Source: Burkholderia oklahomensis C6786
GTDB taxonomy: Bacteria; Pseudomonadota; Gammaproteobacteria; Burkholderiales; Burkholderiaceae
Direction: 5' to 3'
Assembly: GCF_000959365.1 (NCBI RefSeq)
Contig: NZ_CP009555.1
Span: 3,286,001-3,350,000 of the forward strand
Length of the DNA: 64,000 nt
A program made the position numbers and the translations under genes. A model generated the notes under the pieces. It made no database searches, had not been told where the DNA came from, and worked only from the letters and a program-made list of their open reading frames with translations. This document shows positions 12,026 through 23,645 of the stretch, one piece after another; position 1 is the first letter of the stretch; each line of letters begins with the position of its first letter.

Positions 12026-14602
12026 TCACACTGCGATCGCGCGCAGCAACTCGGTTTCGACTTGGATCTGCAGACGGTTGTCGGACAAGCCGCTACCGTC
12101 GAGCATGAAGACGTCCTCGACGCGTTCGCCGAGCGTATTGATCCGCGCCGCATGGACGCCGACCCGGTGCTCGGCCAGCACGCGCGCGATCGAATAAAGA
12201 AGACCCGGCCGGTCGTTGGCGGACACGGACAGAATGTAGTATTGGCCGCGCTCGTCGGCCCGCAGGTCGACGCGCGGCGTGATCGGGAACGTGCGCGACA
12301 GCCGCGACAGCCGGCCCTTCGACGGCTCGGGCAGCGGCGCCGATTCGGCGAGGCGCGCGGCGAGCTGCTGCTCGACGAGGTTCGCGATGTCGCGGTACTG
12401 CACGTCGTGCTCGGTTTGCGTGACGATGAAGTTGTCGAGCGCGTAGCCGTGGCGCGTTGTGTTCACGCGCGCGTCGAGCACCGACAGCCCGTTGCGGTCG
12501 AAGTACGCGCAGATCCCCGCGAACAGGTCCGAGCGGTCCTTCACGTAGACGAGCACCTGCAGCGCGTCGCCGACGGGCGACGGCCGCGCGCGGACGATCG
12601 CCGTATCGGCTTCGACGTGCCGATACAGCACGCGGGTCTGCCACGCGATGTCGGCCGCGTCGTGGCGCAGGAAGTAGCCGACGTCGAGTTGATCCCAAAG
12701 CGCGCGGTGCGCGTCGGGCGCCACGGTTTCGAGGCGCAGCAGCGCGAGCGCCTCTTCCTGCCGCGTCTTCAGCTCGGAATGCGCATCGGGCTGCGCGCCG
12801 CCCAGCACCGCGAGCGTCGAGCGATAGAGATCCTCGAGCAGCTTGCCTTTCCACGTGTTCCACACCTTGGGGCTCGTGCCGCGGATGTCGGCGACGGTCA
12901 GCAGATAGAGCGCGGTCAGGCGCCGCTCGCTGCCGACGAGGTCGGCGAAGCGCTTGATCACCTCCGGATCGCTCGTGTCCTGCTTCTGCGCGACCTGGCT
13001 CATCGTCAGGTGATGCTGGACGAGCCACACGACGAGCGCCGCGTCGTCGCCGTCGATCCCGTGCTCGCGGCAGAAGCGCCGCGCGTCGGCCATCCCGAGC
13101 GTCGAGTGGTCGCCGCCGCGGCCCTTCGCGATGTCGTGGAAGAGGGCGGCGACGTACAGCACCCACGGCCGCTCGAAGTTCACGATCAGCTGACTGCAGA
13201 ACGGATATTCGTGCGCGTGCTCGGCGACCGCGAAGCGGCGGATGTTGCGCAGCACCATCAGGATGTGCTGATCGACCGTGTACACGTGGTACAGGTCGTG
13301 CTGCATCTGGCCGACGATCCGCCGGAAGTTCAGCAGATAGCGGCCGAGCACGCTTGTCTGGTTCATCAGGCGGAACGCGTGCGTGATGCCTTCGGGCTGC
13401 TGCAGGATCTGCATGAACGTGTGGCGGTTGCGCGGATCGCGCCGCCACGCGTTGTTCATCACGTCGCGCGAGTTGTAGAGCGCGCGCAGCGTGCGTGCGG
13501 ACAGGCCCTTCACGCCCCGCGTCGCCTCGTACAGCAGGAACGCCTCGAGGATCGCGTCCGGGTGGCGCTCGAACACGTCGTCCGAGGCGATCTCGAGCAT
13601 CCCCTGCTTCTCGACGAAGCGCCCGGGCGACAGCACGCGCGTGACGCCGCTCGTCGCCGGGAAGAGCTGCGCCTCGATGTTCTGGATCAGGATCGTCGCG
13701 AGCTGCGTGACCGCCTTCGCGGCCCAGTAGTAGCGCCGCATCAGCTGCTCGCTCGCGCGCTTCGCGTGCGTCGGCTGGTAGCCGAAGCTCTCGGCCGCCT
13801 GCGTCTGCAGATCGAACACGAGGATGTCCTGCCGGCGCCCGGCGATCACGTGCAGCCGCGCGCGCAGCGTCTTCAGGAAGCCTTCGTTGCGGCGCAGCTC
13901 GCGCGCCTCGCGATCGGTGATGAGCCCGCGCGTGTCGAGCTCGCGCCAGCTGCTGCCGAAGCCCGCCGCGCGCGCGATCCAGAGGATCGTCTGCAGATCG
14001 CGCAGGCCGCCGGGGCTTTCCTTCACGTTCGGCTCGAGGCTGTACGGGGTGTCCTGGAATTTCGCGTGGCGCTGGCGCATCTCCAGCACCTTCGCCTGGA
14101 AGAACGCGCGCGCGTCGAGCGCCTCGCGATAGCGCAGCGTGAAGCGCTCGAAGAGCGCGGTGCTGCCGACGATGCGGCGCGCCTCCAGCAGCGACGTCTG
14201 CACGGTGACGTCCTGCGACGCCTCCTCGATGCACTGATCGACCGTGCGCACGCTGCTGCCGATCTCGAGCCCGAGATCCCACGCCATCCCGATGAAGCGC
14301 TCGATCCGCTCGTCGAGCTCGCTCGCGTGCGAGTCGGGCAGGAGCACGAGAATGTCGACGTCCGAATGCGGCGACAGCTCGCCGCGCCCGTAGCCGCCGA
14401 CCGCGACGAGCGCGAGCGTCGCGGGCAGCCCGCACGCTTGCCAGAGGTGGCGCAGCGCGTCGTCGGTCGTGCGCGACAGCGCGTGCATCAGCGGCGTGAC
14501 GTTGGCCGCGGCCTTGAAGCGCGCGAGCAGCTCGGCCTTCGCGGCCTTGAATTCGGCTTTGTGCGACAGCGCGGGAGGCGGCGCGGCGACGGAAGCGCTC
14601 AT
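12026..14602 (-). CDS. glnD: Bifunctional PII uridylyltransferase/uridylyl-removing enzyme GlnD
   Basis: Glutamine sensor that uridylylates and deuridylylates PII proteins and so sets nitrogen assimilation. The 858-residue product has the family order: a nucleotidyltransferase domain with [19 protein letters not shown] (near residue 70), an HD domain with [14 protein letters not shown] (near residue 490), and two C-terminal ACT domains ([29 protein letters not shown] and [20 protein letters not shown]). The ATG at 14602 ([10 protein letters not shown]) is preferred to an in-frame TTG nine bases upstream. It sits between map and the pseudouridine synthase gene on the same strand. Confidence 0.97.
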   Translation of the reverse strand: MSASVAAPPPALSHKAEFKAAKAELLARFKAAANVTPLMHALSRTTDDALRHLWQACGLPATLALVAVGGYGRGELSPHSDVDILVLLPDSHASELDERIERFIGMAWDLGLEIGSSVRTVDQCIEEASQDVTVQTSLLEARRIVGSTALFERFTLRYREALDARAFFQAKVLEMRQRHAKFQDTPYSLEPNVKESPGGLRDLQTILWIARAAGFGSSWRELDTRGLITDREARELRRNEGFLKTLRARLHVIAGRRQDILVFDLQTQAAESFGYQPTHAKRASEQLMRRYYWAAKAVTQLATILIQNIEAQLFPATSGVTRVLSPGRFVEKQGMLEIASDDVFERHPDAILEAFLLYEATRGVKGLSARTLRALYNSRDVMNNAWRRDPRNRHTFMQILQQPEGITHAFRLMNQTSVLGRYLLNFRRIVGQMQHDLYHVYTVDQHILMVLRNIRRFAVAEHAHEYPFCSQLIVNFERPWVLYVAALFHDIAKGRGGDHSTLGMADARRFCREHGIDGDDAALVVWLVQHHLTMSQVAQKQDTSDPEVIKRFADLVGSERRLTALYLLTVADIRGTSPKVWNTWKGKLLEDLYRSTLAVLGGAQPDAHSELKTRQEEALALLRLETVAPDAHRALWDQLDVGYFLRHDAADIAWQTRVLYRHVEADTAIVRARPSPVGDALQVLVYVKDRSDLFAGICAYFDRNGLSVLDARVNTTRHGYALDNFIVTQTEHDVQYRDIANLVEQQLAARLAESAPLPEPSKGRLSRLSRTFPITPRVDLRADERGQYYILSVSANDRPGLLYSIARVLAEHRVGVHAARINTLGERVEDVFMLDGSGLSDNRLQIQVETELLRAIAV

Positions 14603-14709
14603 GGACGGCAATCGGATTGGGCGGTTGAACGGGGGCGCGCGGCGACGCGAGCGGCTACCTGGCTAAACGGGCAAAGCGGACGGAACGGGACGCGGCGCGC
14701 GGGCGGCGC

Positions 14710-15525
14710 TCAGACCGCAGTGGCCGGCGCGGCGAACGTCGGGCGCGCGGGCGTGCCGGCCGACACCGTCAGCACGTCGTAGCCCGTGTCCGTCACGAGG
14801 ATCGTGTGCTCCCACTGCGCGGACAGGCTGCGGTCGCGGGTCTTGACGGTCCACTGGTCGGGCATCGTGCGGATGTCGCGCTTGCCGGCGTTGATCATCG
14901 GCTCGATCGTGAAGATCATGCCAGGCTTCAGTTCGATGCCGGTGCCCGGCCGCCCGTAGTGGACGACCTGCGGATCCTCGTGGAACACCGTGCCGATCCC
15001 GTGGCCGCAGTATTCGCGCACGACGCTGTAGCCTTGCGCCTCCGCGTGCTTCTGGATCGCGTGGCCGATGTCGCCGAGATGCGCGCCGGGCTTCACCTGG
15101 TCGATGCCGAGCCACATGCATTCATAGGTGGTCTGCACGAGGCGCTTCGCGAGGATCGAGCCTTCGCCGATGATGAACATCCGGCTCGTGTCGCCGAAAT
15201 AGCCGTTCTTGATGACGGTGACGTCGATGTTGAGCGCGTCGCCGTTCTTGAGCGTCTTGTCGCCCGGGATGCCGTGGCAGATCACATCGTTGACCGACGT
15301 GCAGACCGCCTTCGGGAACGGCGGGTAGCCGGGCGGCTGGTAGTTGAGCGGCGCGGGAACCGTGCCCTGCACGTTCACCATGTACTCGTGGCAGAGGCGG
15401 TCGAGCTCGCCCGTCGTCACGCCCGCGACGACGAACGGCGTGATGTAGTCGAGCACTTCGCTCGCGAGACGGCAGGCGATGCGCATCTGTGCGATGTCGT
15501 GTTCGTTTTTGAGCGTAATGGCCAT
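14710..15525 (-). CDS. map: Methionine aminopeptidase, type I
   Basis: Removes initiator methionine from new proteins. The 271-residue product begins MAITLKNEHDIAQM and shows the pita-bread metal ligands: two aspartates in NIDVTVIKNGYFGDTSRMF, a histidine in GHGIGTVFHEDPQVVHYG, and glutamates in MIFTIEPMIN and QWEHTILVT. It is short and lacks the N-terminal zinc-finger extension, so it is type Ia. It is divergent from rpsB, a common arrangement in proteobacteria, and is the first gene of the minus-strand map-glnD group. Confidence 0.97.
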   Translation of the reverse strand: MAITLKNEHDIAQMRIACRLASEVLDYITPFVVAGVTTGELDRLCHEYMVNVQGTVPAPLNYQPPGYPPFPKAVCTSVNDVICHGIPGDKTLKNGDALNIDVTVIKNGYFGDTSRMFIIGEGSILAKRLVQTTYECMWLGIDQVKPGAHLGDIGHAIQKHAEAQGYSVVREYCGHGIGTVFHEDPQVVHYGRPGTGIELKPGMIFTIEPMINAGKRDIRTMPDQWTVKTRDRSLSAQWEHTILVTDTGYDVLTVSAGTPARPTFAAPATAV

Positions 15526-15972
15526 GAGTCGGTGCCTGAAATGCGGTGAATTCGGCAATTATCGCACCTTATTCCTGCTGTCGCAGCCTTTCGCGGGCGG
15601 GCGCGGCGCGAAATCCGGCGCAGCGGCGCGGGCCGCGCGGAAGTCGTCGCGCAGCGGGCCGCGCGCCCGCCCGCGCGGCGGCAAGCGGCGGGTGACTTGA
15701 GAGCCGCCATGCTCGCATGCTATACTTATTGGCTAAGTCGACGCTGAAATCGCTATTTTGCCTGGCGCGGGAACGTTGGAGTTTTCGTTCGAGGCGCGGC
15801 GGTCGCGGCGAAGGCTGGCGGCGCGAAGCTTTCGAATGGTTTTCGAAGTGCGCGCCGAATCGCAAGCCGGCGCACCCAGGGTGTCGCGGCGCGAACGGAG
15901 CGGGGCAGTGCCCGCCGTCGCGCCATGATACGGCAGCCGGCTTAAGACCCAAACCCTCGTGGAGAAATACAA
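15526..15972 (+). other. Divergent map/rpsB intergenic region with long rpsB leader
   Basis: About 447 bp separating map and rpsB. It holds the rpsB promoter at 15697-15726, so the rpsB transcript would carry a leader of roughly 240 nt. Ribosomal protein S2 represses its own operon through the leader in other proteobacteria; whether this leader has that fold was not determined. Confidence 0.6.
15697..15726 (+). promoter_or_regulatory. rpsB-tsf promoter
   Basis: TTGAGA (15697-15702), 18-bp spacer, TATACT (15721-15726): each hexamer differs from the sigma-70 consensus at one or two positions, as expected for a strongly expressed ribosomal operon. Confidence 0.7.
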
Positions 15973-16713
15973 ATGGCAGTCACGATGCGCCAAATGCTGG
16001 AAGCCGGTGTCCACTTCGGTCACCAAACGCGCTTCTGGAACCCGAAGATGGCTCCCTTCATCTTCGGTCACCGCAACAAGATTCACATCATCAACCTCGA
16101 AAAGACGCTGCCGATGTTCAACGACGCACAGAAGTACGTGCGTCAGCTCGCGGCGAATCGGGGCACGATCCTCTTCGTCGGCACGAAGCGCCAGTCGCGC
16201 GACACGATCGCCCAGGAAGCGCTGCGCGCGGGCATGCCGTACGTGAACGCCCGCTGGCTCGGCGGCATGATGACCAACTTCAAGACGCTGAAGGTGTCGA
16301 TCAAGCGCCTGAAGGACATGGAAGCGGCGGTCGAGGCGGGCGAGCTCGAGAAGATGAGCAAGAAGGAAGCGCTGTTGTTCGAACGCGAAATCGCGAAGCT
16401 GCAGAAGTCGATCGGCGGCGTGAAGGACATGGGCGGCATTCCGGACGCGATCTTCGTCGTCGACGTCGGCTACCACAAGATCGCCGTGACCGAAGCGAAC
16501 AAGCTCGGCGTGCCGGTCATCGCCGTGGTCGATACGAACCACTCGCCGGAAGGCGTGGATTACGTGATCCCGGGTAACGACGACTCGAGCAAGGCTGTCG
16601 CGCTGTACGCCGAAGGCGTGGCCGACGCGATCCTCGAAGGCCGTGCGAACGCGGTCAACGAAGTGGTCCAGGCGGCGCGCGGCGACGACGAATACGTCGA
16701 GGAAAACGCGTAA
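15973..16713 (+). CDS. rpsB: 30S ribosomal protein S2
   Basis: Structural protein of the small ribosomal subunit. The 246-residue product starts [26 protein letters not shown] and contains [14 protein letters not shown] and [26 protein letters not shown], all hallmark S2 segments. GGAG lies 8 bp before the ATG at 15973. It is followed by a hairpin with a T-run and then tsf. Confidence 0.99.
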   Translation: MAVTMRQMLEAGVHFGHQTRFWNPKMAPFIFGHRNKIHIINLEKTLPMFNDAQKYVRQLAANRGTILFVGTKRQSRDTIAQEALRAGMPYVNARWLGGMMTNFKTLKVSIKRLKDMEAAVEAGELEKMSKKEALLFEREIAKLQKSIGGVKDMGGIPDAIFVVDVGYHKIAVTEANKLGVPVIAVVDTNHSPEGVDYVIPGNDDSSKAVALYAEGVADAILEGRANAVNEVVQAARGDDEYVEENA

Positions 16714-16731
16714 CCGGCCCCGAGCCGGCGC

Positions 16732-16765
16732 AAAAAGGGGGCTCTCAACAGGCCCCCTTTTTTTA
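16732..16765 (+). terminator. Terminator or attenuator between rpsB and tsf
   Basis: An 11-bp stem (aaaaagggggc 16732-16742 with gcccccttttt 16752-16762) and a 9-nt loop, ending in a run of T. It has the form of an intrinsic terminator but lies inside the usually co-transcribed rpsB-tsf pair, so partial termination is likely, adjusting S2 against EF-Ts. Confidence 0.8.
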
Positions 16766-16895
16766 AGCCGCTTTTTTTCGGGCGGCCGATCCGGGCCGAC
16801 GCCAAGCGAAAAATGCGCGGAAGCCCGGAAACGAATGCCTGCCGCCTGCGTCGAAGTGCGGGCGGCGTTGTGAATACAGACTCAAGGAGCGAATG

Positions 16896-17777
16896 ATGGC
16901 GGCAATTACCGCAAGCATGGTGGCAGAACTGCGCGCGAAGACCGACGCACCGATGATGGAATGCAAGAAGGCGCTGACGGAAGCCGACGGCGACATGGGC
17001 AAGGCTGAAGAGCTGCTGCGCGTGAAGCTCGGCAACAAGGCCAGCAAGGCCGCGTCGCGCGTGACGGCGGAAGGCATCGTCGCATCGTTCGTCGGCGCCA
17101 ATGCGGGCGCGCTCGTCGAACTGAACTGCGAAACCGATTTCGTCGCGAAGAACGACGATTTCAACGCGTTCGCGAAGACCATCGCGGAACTCGTCGCGAC
17201 GCAGAACCCGGCCGACGTCGCCGCGCTGTCGGCGCTGCCGCTCGACGGCAAGACGGTCGACGAAGTGCGCCTCGCACTCGTCGGCAAGATCGGCGAGAAC
17301 ATCTCGATTCGCCGCTTCGTGCGCGTCGAGACGTCGAACAAGCTCGCGACGTACCTGCACGGCAGCCGCATCGGCGTGATCGTCGAGTACACGGGCGCGG
17401 AAGAGCAGGTCGGCAAGGACGTCGCGATGCACGTCGCGGCGATGAAGCCGGTCTCCCTGTCGTCCGAGGAAGTCCCGGCCGAGCTGATCGAGAAGGAGCG
17501 CCGCGTCGCCGAGCAGAAGGCCGCGGAATCGGGCAAGCCGGCCGAGATCGTCGCGAAGATGGTCGACGGCAGCGTCCAGAAGTTCCTGAAGGAAGTGTCG
17601 CTGCTGAACCAGCCGTTCGTGAAGAACGACAAGCAGACGATCGAGCAGATGCTGAAGGCCGCGAATGCGGCGGTGCAGAAGTTCGCCCTCTTCGTCGTCG
17701 GCGAAGGCATCGAGAAGCGCCAGGACGACTTCGCCGCGGAAGTGGCCGCGCAGGTCGCCGCCGCCAAGCAGCAGTAA
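16896..17777 (+). CDS. tsf: Elongation factor Ts
   Basis: Nucleotide exchange factor for EF-Tu. The 293-residue product starts [27 protein letters not shown] with the N-terminal UBA-like domain, and has the dimerisation/core region with [16 protein letters not shown]. Two ATGs lie in tandem (16893 and 16896); the second is chosen because it gives the conserved MA(A/E)ITAS start, and the GGAG at 16886-16889 is well spaced for either. It lies downstream of rpsB after an attenuator-like hairpin. Confidence 0.98.
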   Translation: MAAITASMVAELRAKTDAPMMECKKALTEADGDMGKAEELLRVKLGNKASKAASRVTAEGIVASFVGANAGALVELNCETDFVAKNDDFNAFAKTIAELVATQNPADVAALSALPLDGKTVDEVRLALVGKIGENISIRRFVRVETSNKLATYLHGSRIGVIVEYTGAEEQVGKDVAMHVAAMKPVSLSSEEVPAELIEKERRVAEQKAAESGKPAEIVAKMVDGSVQKFLKEVSLLNQPFVKNDKQTIEQMLKAANAAVQKFALFVVGEGIEKRQDDFAAEVAAQVAAAKQQ

Positions 17778-17796
17778 CCAGTCGTAAAAGCAGTAA

Positions 17797-18669
<873 letters not shown>

Positions 18670-18678
18670 ACTCTCGTC

Positions 18679-18730
18679 GATGCGGGCAGCCGGCGGCGCC
18701 GTGCGCCGCCCGTTGGGCATTGCCCGCATC
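18679..18730 (+). terminator. Strong hairpin between pyrH and frr
   Basis: Nested inverted repeats: an outer 10-bp stem (gatgcgggca 18679-18688 with tgcccgcatc 18721-18730) encloses an 8-bp stem (ggcggcgc 18692-18699 with gcgccgcc 18703-18710). It is followed by gttttg, a poor T-run, so it may be an attenuator or mRNA-stability element rather than a full terminator. Confidence 0.5.
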
Positions 18731-18761
18731 GTTTTGAAGTTTGGAAGGTTCGGAGGTTGAA

Positions 18762-19322
18762 ATGAGTGTCGCTGATATCAAGAAGGGCGTCGAGCAGAAG
18801 ATGCAGCGCTCGATCGAAGCGTTCAAGAACGATCTGGCGAAGATCCGCACGGGCCGTGCGCACGCCGGTCTGCTCGATCACGTGCAGGTCGACTACTACG
18901 GTTCGATGGTGCCGATCTCGCAGGTCGCGAACCTGACGCTCGTCGACGCGCGCACGATCGGCGTGCAGCCGTGGGAAAAGAACATGGTCGCGAAGGTCGA
19001 GAAGGCGATCCGCGAAGCCGATCTGGGCCTGAACCCGGCGACGGCGGGCGACCTGATCCGCGTGCCGATGCCGGCGCTGACGGAAGAGCGCCGCCGCGAG
19101 CTGACGAAGGTCGTCAAGAGCGAAGGCGAGACCGCGAAGGTCGCGATCCGCAACCTGCGCCGCGACGCGAACGAAGCGCTCAAGAAGCTCGTGAAGGACA
19201 AGGAAATCTCCGAGGACGACGAGCGCCGTGCGGGCGACGACGTGCAGAAGCTGACCGACAAGCACGTCGCGGAGATCGACAAGCTCGTCCAGAGCAAGGA
19301 AGCGGAGATCATGACGGTCTGA
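18762..19322 (+). CDS. frr: Ribosome recycling factor
   Basis: Splits post-termination ribosomes together with EF-G. The 186-residue product begins [39 protein letters not shown], the family's first helix, and includes [28 protein letters not shown] lies 6 bp before the ATG at 18762. The pyrH-frr-uppS-cdsA-dxr order is conserved across proteobacteria. Confidence 0.99.
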   Translation: MSVADIKKGVEQKMQRSIEAFKNDLAKIRTGRAHAGLLDHVQVDYYGSMVPISQVANLTLVDARTIGVQPWEKNMVAKVEKAIREADLGLNPATAGDLIRVPMPALTEERRRELTKVVKSEGETAKVAIRNLRRDANEALKKLVKDKEISEDDERRAGDDVQKLTDKHVAEIDKLVQSKEAEIMTV

Positions 19323-19369
19323 CGCCGCCTTGAGTCGCACTTTTTCCTGCAGCTACAGTCTCAGCGGCC

Positions 19370-20152
19370 ATGACTTATACCAGCTCTACCGTTCGCGTGC
19401 CTGACGCCGCCGCCGTGCCGCGCCACATCGCGATCATCATGGACGGCAACGGCCGTTGGGCGACCGAGCGCCGCCTGCCGCGCGTCGCGGGACACACGCG
19501 CGGCGTCGACGCCGTGCGCTCGGTCGTCGAAGGATGTGCGCGGGCGGGCGTCGAATACCTGACGCTCTTCGCGTTCAGCTCCGAGAACTGGCGCCGGCCG
19601 AACGACGAGGTGTCGTTCCTGATGCGCCTGTTCATCACCGCGCTCGAGCGCGAGGTCGGCAAGCTGCACGCGAACGGCATCCGGCTGCGCGTCGTCGGCG
19701 ATCTGTCGAAGTTCGAGCCGCGCATCCAGGCGCTGATCCGCCGCGCGGAAACGAAGACCGCGCGCAACACGCGCCTCACGCTGACGATCGCCGCGAACTA
19801 CGGCGGTCGTTGGGACATCCTGCAGGCGACGCAGAGGCTCGTCGACGAGGCGGCGCGCGAAGGGCGTGCAGCCGAAGTCGACGAGGACGCGTTCGCCCGC
19901 CATCTGGCGATGGCCTATGCGCCGGAGCCGGATCTCTTCATCCGCACGGGCGGCGAGCAGCGAATCAGCAATTTCCTGCTCTGGCAGCTCGCGTACACCG
20001 AGCTCTACTTCACCGACAAATTCTGGCCGGATTTCGACGCAAACGCGCTCGCCGAGGCGCTCGCGTCGTACACGCACCGCGAACGCCGCTTCGGCCGCAC
20101 GAGCGCGCAGCTCGAACCCCAGGCTCAGGACGCCGATTCCCTTTCATGCTGA
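19370..20152 (+). CDS. uppS: Undecaprenyl diphosphate synthase (cis-prenyltransferase)
   Basis: Makes the C55 lipid carrier used for peptidoglycan and surface polysaccharides by cis-addition of isopentenyl units to farnesyl diphosphate. The 260-residue product has [13 protein letters not shown] with the catalytic aspartate, [11 protein letters not shown], and the C-terminal [30 protein letters not shown]. Its stop overlaps the cdsA start by 7 bp, indicating coupling. Confidence 0.98.
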   Translation: MTYTSSTVRVPDAAAVPRHIAIIMDGNGRWATERRLPRVAGHTRGVDAVRSVVEGCARAGVEYLTLFAFSSENWRRPNDEVSFLMRLFITALEREVGKLHANGIRLRVVGDLSKFEPRIQALIRRAETKTARNTRLTLTIAANYGGRWDILQATQRLVDEAAREGRAAEVDEDAFARHLAMAYAPEPDLFIRTGGEQRISNFLLWQLAYTELYFTDKFWPDFDANALAEALASYTHRERRFGRTSAQLEPQAQDADSLSC

Positions 20153-20967
20153 AGACCCGTGTCATCACGGCGCTCGTGCTGCTGGCAGTGCTGCTGCCCG
20201 TGACGCTGTACGCGCCGCTTTCCGCGTTCGGCGCGCTGATCGCGCTCGTGCTCGTGTTCGCCGCGTGGGAATGGGGACGGCTGCTGAAGCTGGGCGGGGT
20301 CGGCCCGGTCGTCTACGCGGTCGTCGCGGCGCTCGCGCTCGCGGCGAGCACGCGGCTCGGCATCGGCGCGCAGGCCGCGCGGCCGCTCTTCGAGGCGGCG
20401 GGCGTGTTCTGGCTGCTGGCCGGCCCGTATGCGCTCTGGCGCAAGCCGGCGCTCGCCGAGCGCGCGTGGAAGCCGTTCCTGCTCGCGGCCGGCCTCGTCG
20501 TCTTTTCCGCATGCTGGCATGCGCTCGTCGCGGCGCGCGCGGAAGGCGTACCCTTCGTATTGTCGCTGCTGGTGGTGGTATGGCTCGCCGATATCGGTGC
20601 ATACTTCGCCGGCAAGAGGTTCGGCAGGCACAAGCTCGCGCCGTCCGTCAGCCCCGGCAAAACCTGGGAAGGCGCGGCGGGCGGCTGGCTCGTGGTGATG
20701 ATCGTCGCCGGCGCGGCCGTCGCGGCGCACGCCTTCGAACCGACCCTTTATTCGGCGTTCGTCGCGCATTACGGCGCGGCGGGCGCATTCGCGGCGCTGA
20801 CGCTCCTCGTCGCGTTCAGCGTGGTCGGCGACTTGTTCGAGTCGCTGCTGAAGCGCCAGGCGGGCGTGAAGGACTCGAGCGGCCTGCTGCCGGGCCACGG
20901 CGGCGTGCTCGACCGCGTCGACGCGCTGCTGCCCGTGCTGCCTCTCGCACTGTTGCTGCTCGGTTAA
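20146..20967 (+). CDS. cdsA: Phosphatidate cytidylyltransferase
   Basis: Integral membrane enzyme that makes CDP-diacylglycerol, the precursor of all phospholipids. The 273-residue product has a series of hydrophobic helices and the C-terminal CdsA signature, with [33 protein letters not shown] and [14 protein letters not shown]. The ATG at 20146 overlaps the end of uppS and gives [19 protein letters not shown]. dxr follows 14 bp downstream. Confidence 0.96.
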   Translation: MLKTRVITALVLLAVLLPVTLYAPLSAFGALIALVLVFAAWEWGRLLKLGGVGPVVYAVVAALALAASTRLGIGAQAARPLFEAAGVFWLLAGPYALWRKPALAERAWKPFLLAAGLVVFSACWHALVAARAEGVPFVLSLLVVVWLADIGAYFAGKRFGRHKLAPSVSPGKTWEGAAGGWLVVMIVAGAAVAAHAFEPTLYSAFVAHYGAAGAFAALTLLVAFSVVGDLFESLLKRQAGVKDSSGLLPGHGGVLDRVDALLPVLPLALLLLG

Positions 20968-20981
20968 AACTAGACACCATT

Positions 20982-22178
20982 ATGCAAAAACGTCTGACAT
21001 TGCTCGGTTCGACGGGCTCGATCGGAGACAGCACGCTCGACGTCGTCGCGCGTCATCCGGAGCGCTTCGCGGTCCACGCGCTCACGGCCCACCGCAACGG
21101 CGACAAGCTCGTCGCCCAGTGCCTGCGCTTTGCGCCCGACGTCGCGGTGGTCGGCGACGCCGAAACCGCCGCGCGGGTCGAAGCCCAATTGCGCGCCGCG
21201 GGCAGCAAGACGCAGGTCGCGTACGGCCGGCAGGCGCTCATCGACGTGTCGAAGAGCGACGGCTGCGACACCGTCGTCGCGGCGATCGTCGGCGCGGCGG
21301 GGCTCGCGCCGAGCCTCGCCGCCGCGCGCGCGGGCAAGCGCGTCCTGCTCGCGAACAAGGAATCGCTCGTGATGTCGGGCGCGATCTTCATGGACGCGGT
21401 GCGCGACCATGGCGCGATCCTGCTGCCCGTCGACAGCGAGCACAACGCGATCTTCCAGTGCATGCCGCGCGACGCGGCCGAGCGCGGCGGGATCGCGAAG
21501 ATCATCGTGACCGCGTCGGGCGGCCCGTTCCGCACGCGCGAGCCCGCGACGCTCGCCGACGTGACGCCCGACGAGGCCTGCAAGCATCCGAACTGGGTGA
21601 TGGGCCGAAAGATTTCGGTCGACTCGGCGACGATGATGAACAAGGGCCTCGAGGTGATCGAGGCGCATTGGCTGTTCGGCCTGTCGGGCGAGCGCATCGA
21701 CGTGCTGATCCATCCGCAGAGCGTGATCCACTCGCTCGTGTCGTATCGCGACGGCTCGGTGCTCGCGCAGCTCGGCAATCCCGACATGCGCACGCCGATC
21801 GCGCACGCGCTCGCGTTTCCCGAGCGCGTCGACGCGGGCGTCGCGCAGCTCGATCTCGCGCAGATCGCGGCGCTCACGTTCGAGAAGCCCGACTACGCGC
21901 GCTTCCCGTGTCTCGCGCTCGCGATCCAGGCGCTCGACGCGGGCGGCGTCGCGAGCGCGGCGCTCAATGCGGCGAACGAGATCGCGGTCGACGCGTTCCT
22001 GTCGCGCCGCATCCGCTTCACGGCGATCGCGCAGACGGTCGAGGCCGTGCTGAACGGGCTCGCCAACCGCACGCCGAGCGGCCTCGACGACGTCGTCGAG
22101 GCCGACGCCGACGCACGCCGCGCGGCGACGGCGTTCATCGAAAAGCTGAGCGCGCCCGGCGTGGAGCGCGCCGTCTGA
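20982..22178 (+). CDS. dxr: 1-deoxy-D-xylulose-5-phosphate reductoisomerase
   Basis: Committed step of the MEP isoprenoid pathway, feeding UppS encoded two genes upstream. The 398-residue product has the NADPH-binding N-terminus [44 protein letters not shown] with the metal ligands, and [23 protein letters not shown]. The length matches the E. coli enzyme. rseP starts 11 bp downstream. Confidence 0.98.
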   Translation: MQKRLTLLGSTGSIGDSTLDVVARHPERFAVHALTAHRNGDKLVAQCLRFAPDVAVVGDAETAARVEAQLRAAGSKTQVAYGRQALIDVSKSDGCDTVVAAIVGAAGLAPSLAAARAGKRVLLANKESLVMSGAIFMDAVRDHGAILLPVDSEHNAIFQCMPRDAAERGGIAKIIVTASGGPFRTREPATLADVTPDEACKHPNWVMGRKISVDSATMMNKGLEVIEAHWLFGLSGERIDVLIHPQSVIHSLVSYRDGSVLAQLGNPDMRTPIAHALAFPERVDAGVAQLDLAQIAALTFEKPDYARFPCLALAIQALDAGGVASAALNAANEIAVDAFLSRRIRFTAIAQTVEAVLNGLANRTPSGLDDVVEADADARRAATAFIEKLSAPGVERAV

Positions 22179-22189
22179 ATGGGGCTGTC

Positions 22190-23581
22190 ATGAACGTGCT
22201 GGTCGAACTGATCGCGTTTGCAGTGGCGATCGGCGTGCTGGTCGTCGTGCATGAGTACGGGCATTACCGCGTCGCACGCTGGTGCGGCGTCAAGGTGCTG
22301 CGCTTCTCGATCGGCTTCGGCGCGCCCGTCGCGCGCTGGGTCAGCAAGAAGACGGGCACCGAGTGGACGCTGTCCGCGCTGCCCTTGGGCGGCTACGTGA
22401 AGATGCTCGACGAGCGCGATCCCGGCGACGGCATTCGCGCGGACGAGCTGCCGCGCGCGTTCAACCGGCAATCGGTCGGCAAGCGCATCGCGATCGTCGC
22501 GGCGGGGCCGATCGCGAATTTCCTGCTCGCGATCGCGCTCTTTTCGCTCGTGTTCGCGACCGGCGTGACGGAGCCCGCGGCGATCGTCGCGCCGCCCGCG
22601 GCCGGCACGCCCGCTGCGCTCGCGGGCCTCGATGGCGGCGAGACGATCGTGTCGATCCGCGACGCGCGCGCTGGCGACGCCCATGGCGGCGAGGCGGAGC
22701 CGGTGCGTTCGTGGTCCGAGCTGCGCTGGAAGCTGCTCGGCGCCGCATTCGATCGCAGGGACGTCGTGCTCGGCGCGCGCAATCGCGCCGACGGCGCGAC
22801 GTACGATTTCCGCGTCGATCTGCACGGCATCGCCGATCGCGAGATCGACGACGATTTCATGACGCGTCTCGGCTTCGAGCCGGGCGGCGGTTCGCTGACG
22901 GTGACGTCGGTGCTGCCGGGCGGTGCCGCGCAGCAAGCGGGGCTGCAGCCGGGCGACAAGCTCGTCGCGCTCGACGGCGCGCGCATCGGCGGCTCGACGC
23001 GCTTCATCGACGACGTGAAGGCGCACGCGGGCCGCACGCTGTCGCTGCGGATCGAGCGCGCGGGCGTCGAGCGCACGGTGTCGATCGTTCCGCAAGCGAA
23101 GCGCGACGACGAAACGGGCAAGGAGGTGGGCCGCATCGGCGCGGCGCTCGCATTGCGGACGCCGTCCGTCGACGTGCGCTACGGCGCGCTCGAGAGCGTC
23201 GGGCTCGGCGCGCGGCGCACGTGGGACATCGCGGTGTACTCGCTGAAGATGTTCGGCAGGATGGTGACGGGCGAAGCGTCGCTGAAGAATCTGTCCGGGC
23301 CGGTGACGATCGCGGACTACGCGGGCAAGAGCGCGCGGCTCGGATTGTCGGCGTTCCTATCGTTTCTCGCCCTTGTCAGCATTAGCCTCGGCGTGCTGAA
23401 CTTGCTGCCGATTCCCGTTTTGGACGGGGGGCATCTGTTATATTATCTGGTTGAAGCCGCGACCGGCAAGGCCGTATCGGAGCGCTGGCAACTGATTCTG
23501 CAAAGAGCGGGATTGATCTGCATCGTCGCATTGTCGGCGATCGCGCTGTTCAACGATCTGGCTCGGTTAATCCATTTTTGA
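22190..23581 (+). CDS. rseP: Site-2 protease RseP
   Basis: Inner-membrane zinc protease that cleaves anti-sigma factor within the membrane and clears signal peptides. The 463-residue product has HEYGH (HExxH) in its first helix, two central PDZ domains (a glycine-rich AGLDGGETIVSI and a second AGLQPGDKLVALDG), and the second metal motif in NLLPIPVLDGGHLLYYL near the C-terminus. It sits between dxr and bamA, as expected. Confidence 0.97.
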   Translation: MNVLVELIAFAVAIGVLVVVHEYGHYRVARWCGVKVLRFSIGFGAPVARWVSKKTGTEWTLSALPLGGYVKMLDERDPGDGIRADELPRAFNRQSVGKRIAIVAAGPIANFLLAIALFSLVFATGVTEPAAIVAPPAAGTPAALAGLDGGETIVSIRDARAGDAHGGEAEPVRSWSELRWKLLGAAFDRRDVVLGARNRADGATYDFRVDLHGIADREIDDDFMTRLGFEPGGGSLTVTSVLPGGAAQQAGLQPGDKLVALDGARIGGSTRFIDDVKAHAGRTLSLRIERAGVERTVSIVPQAKRDDETGKEVGRIGAALALRTPSVDVRYGALESVGLGARRTWDIAVYSLKMFGRMVTGEASLKNLSGPVTIADYAGKSARLGLSAFLSFLALVSISLGVLNLLPIPVLDGGHLLYYLVEAATGKAVSERWQLILQRAGLICIVALSAIALFNDLARLIHF

Positions 23582-23645
23582 CGCGTCGGGCGGCAGCCGC
23601 AAGGGCGGCCGCCTGATCTGATGCAAGCTTAAACACTGGGGATGC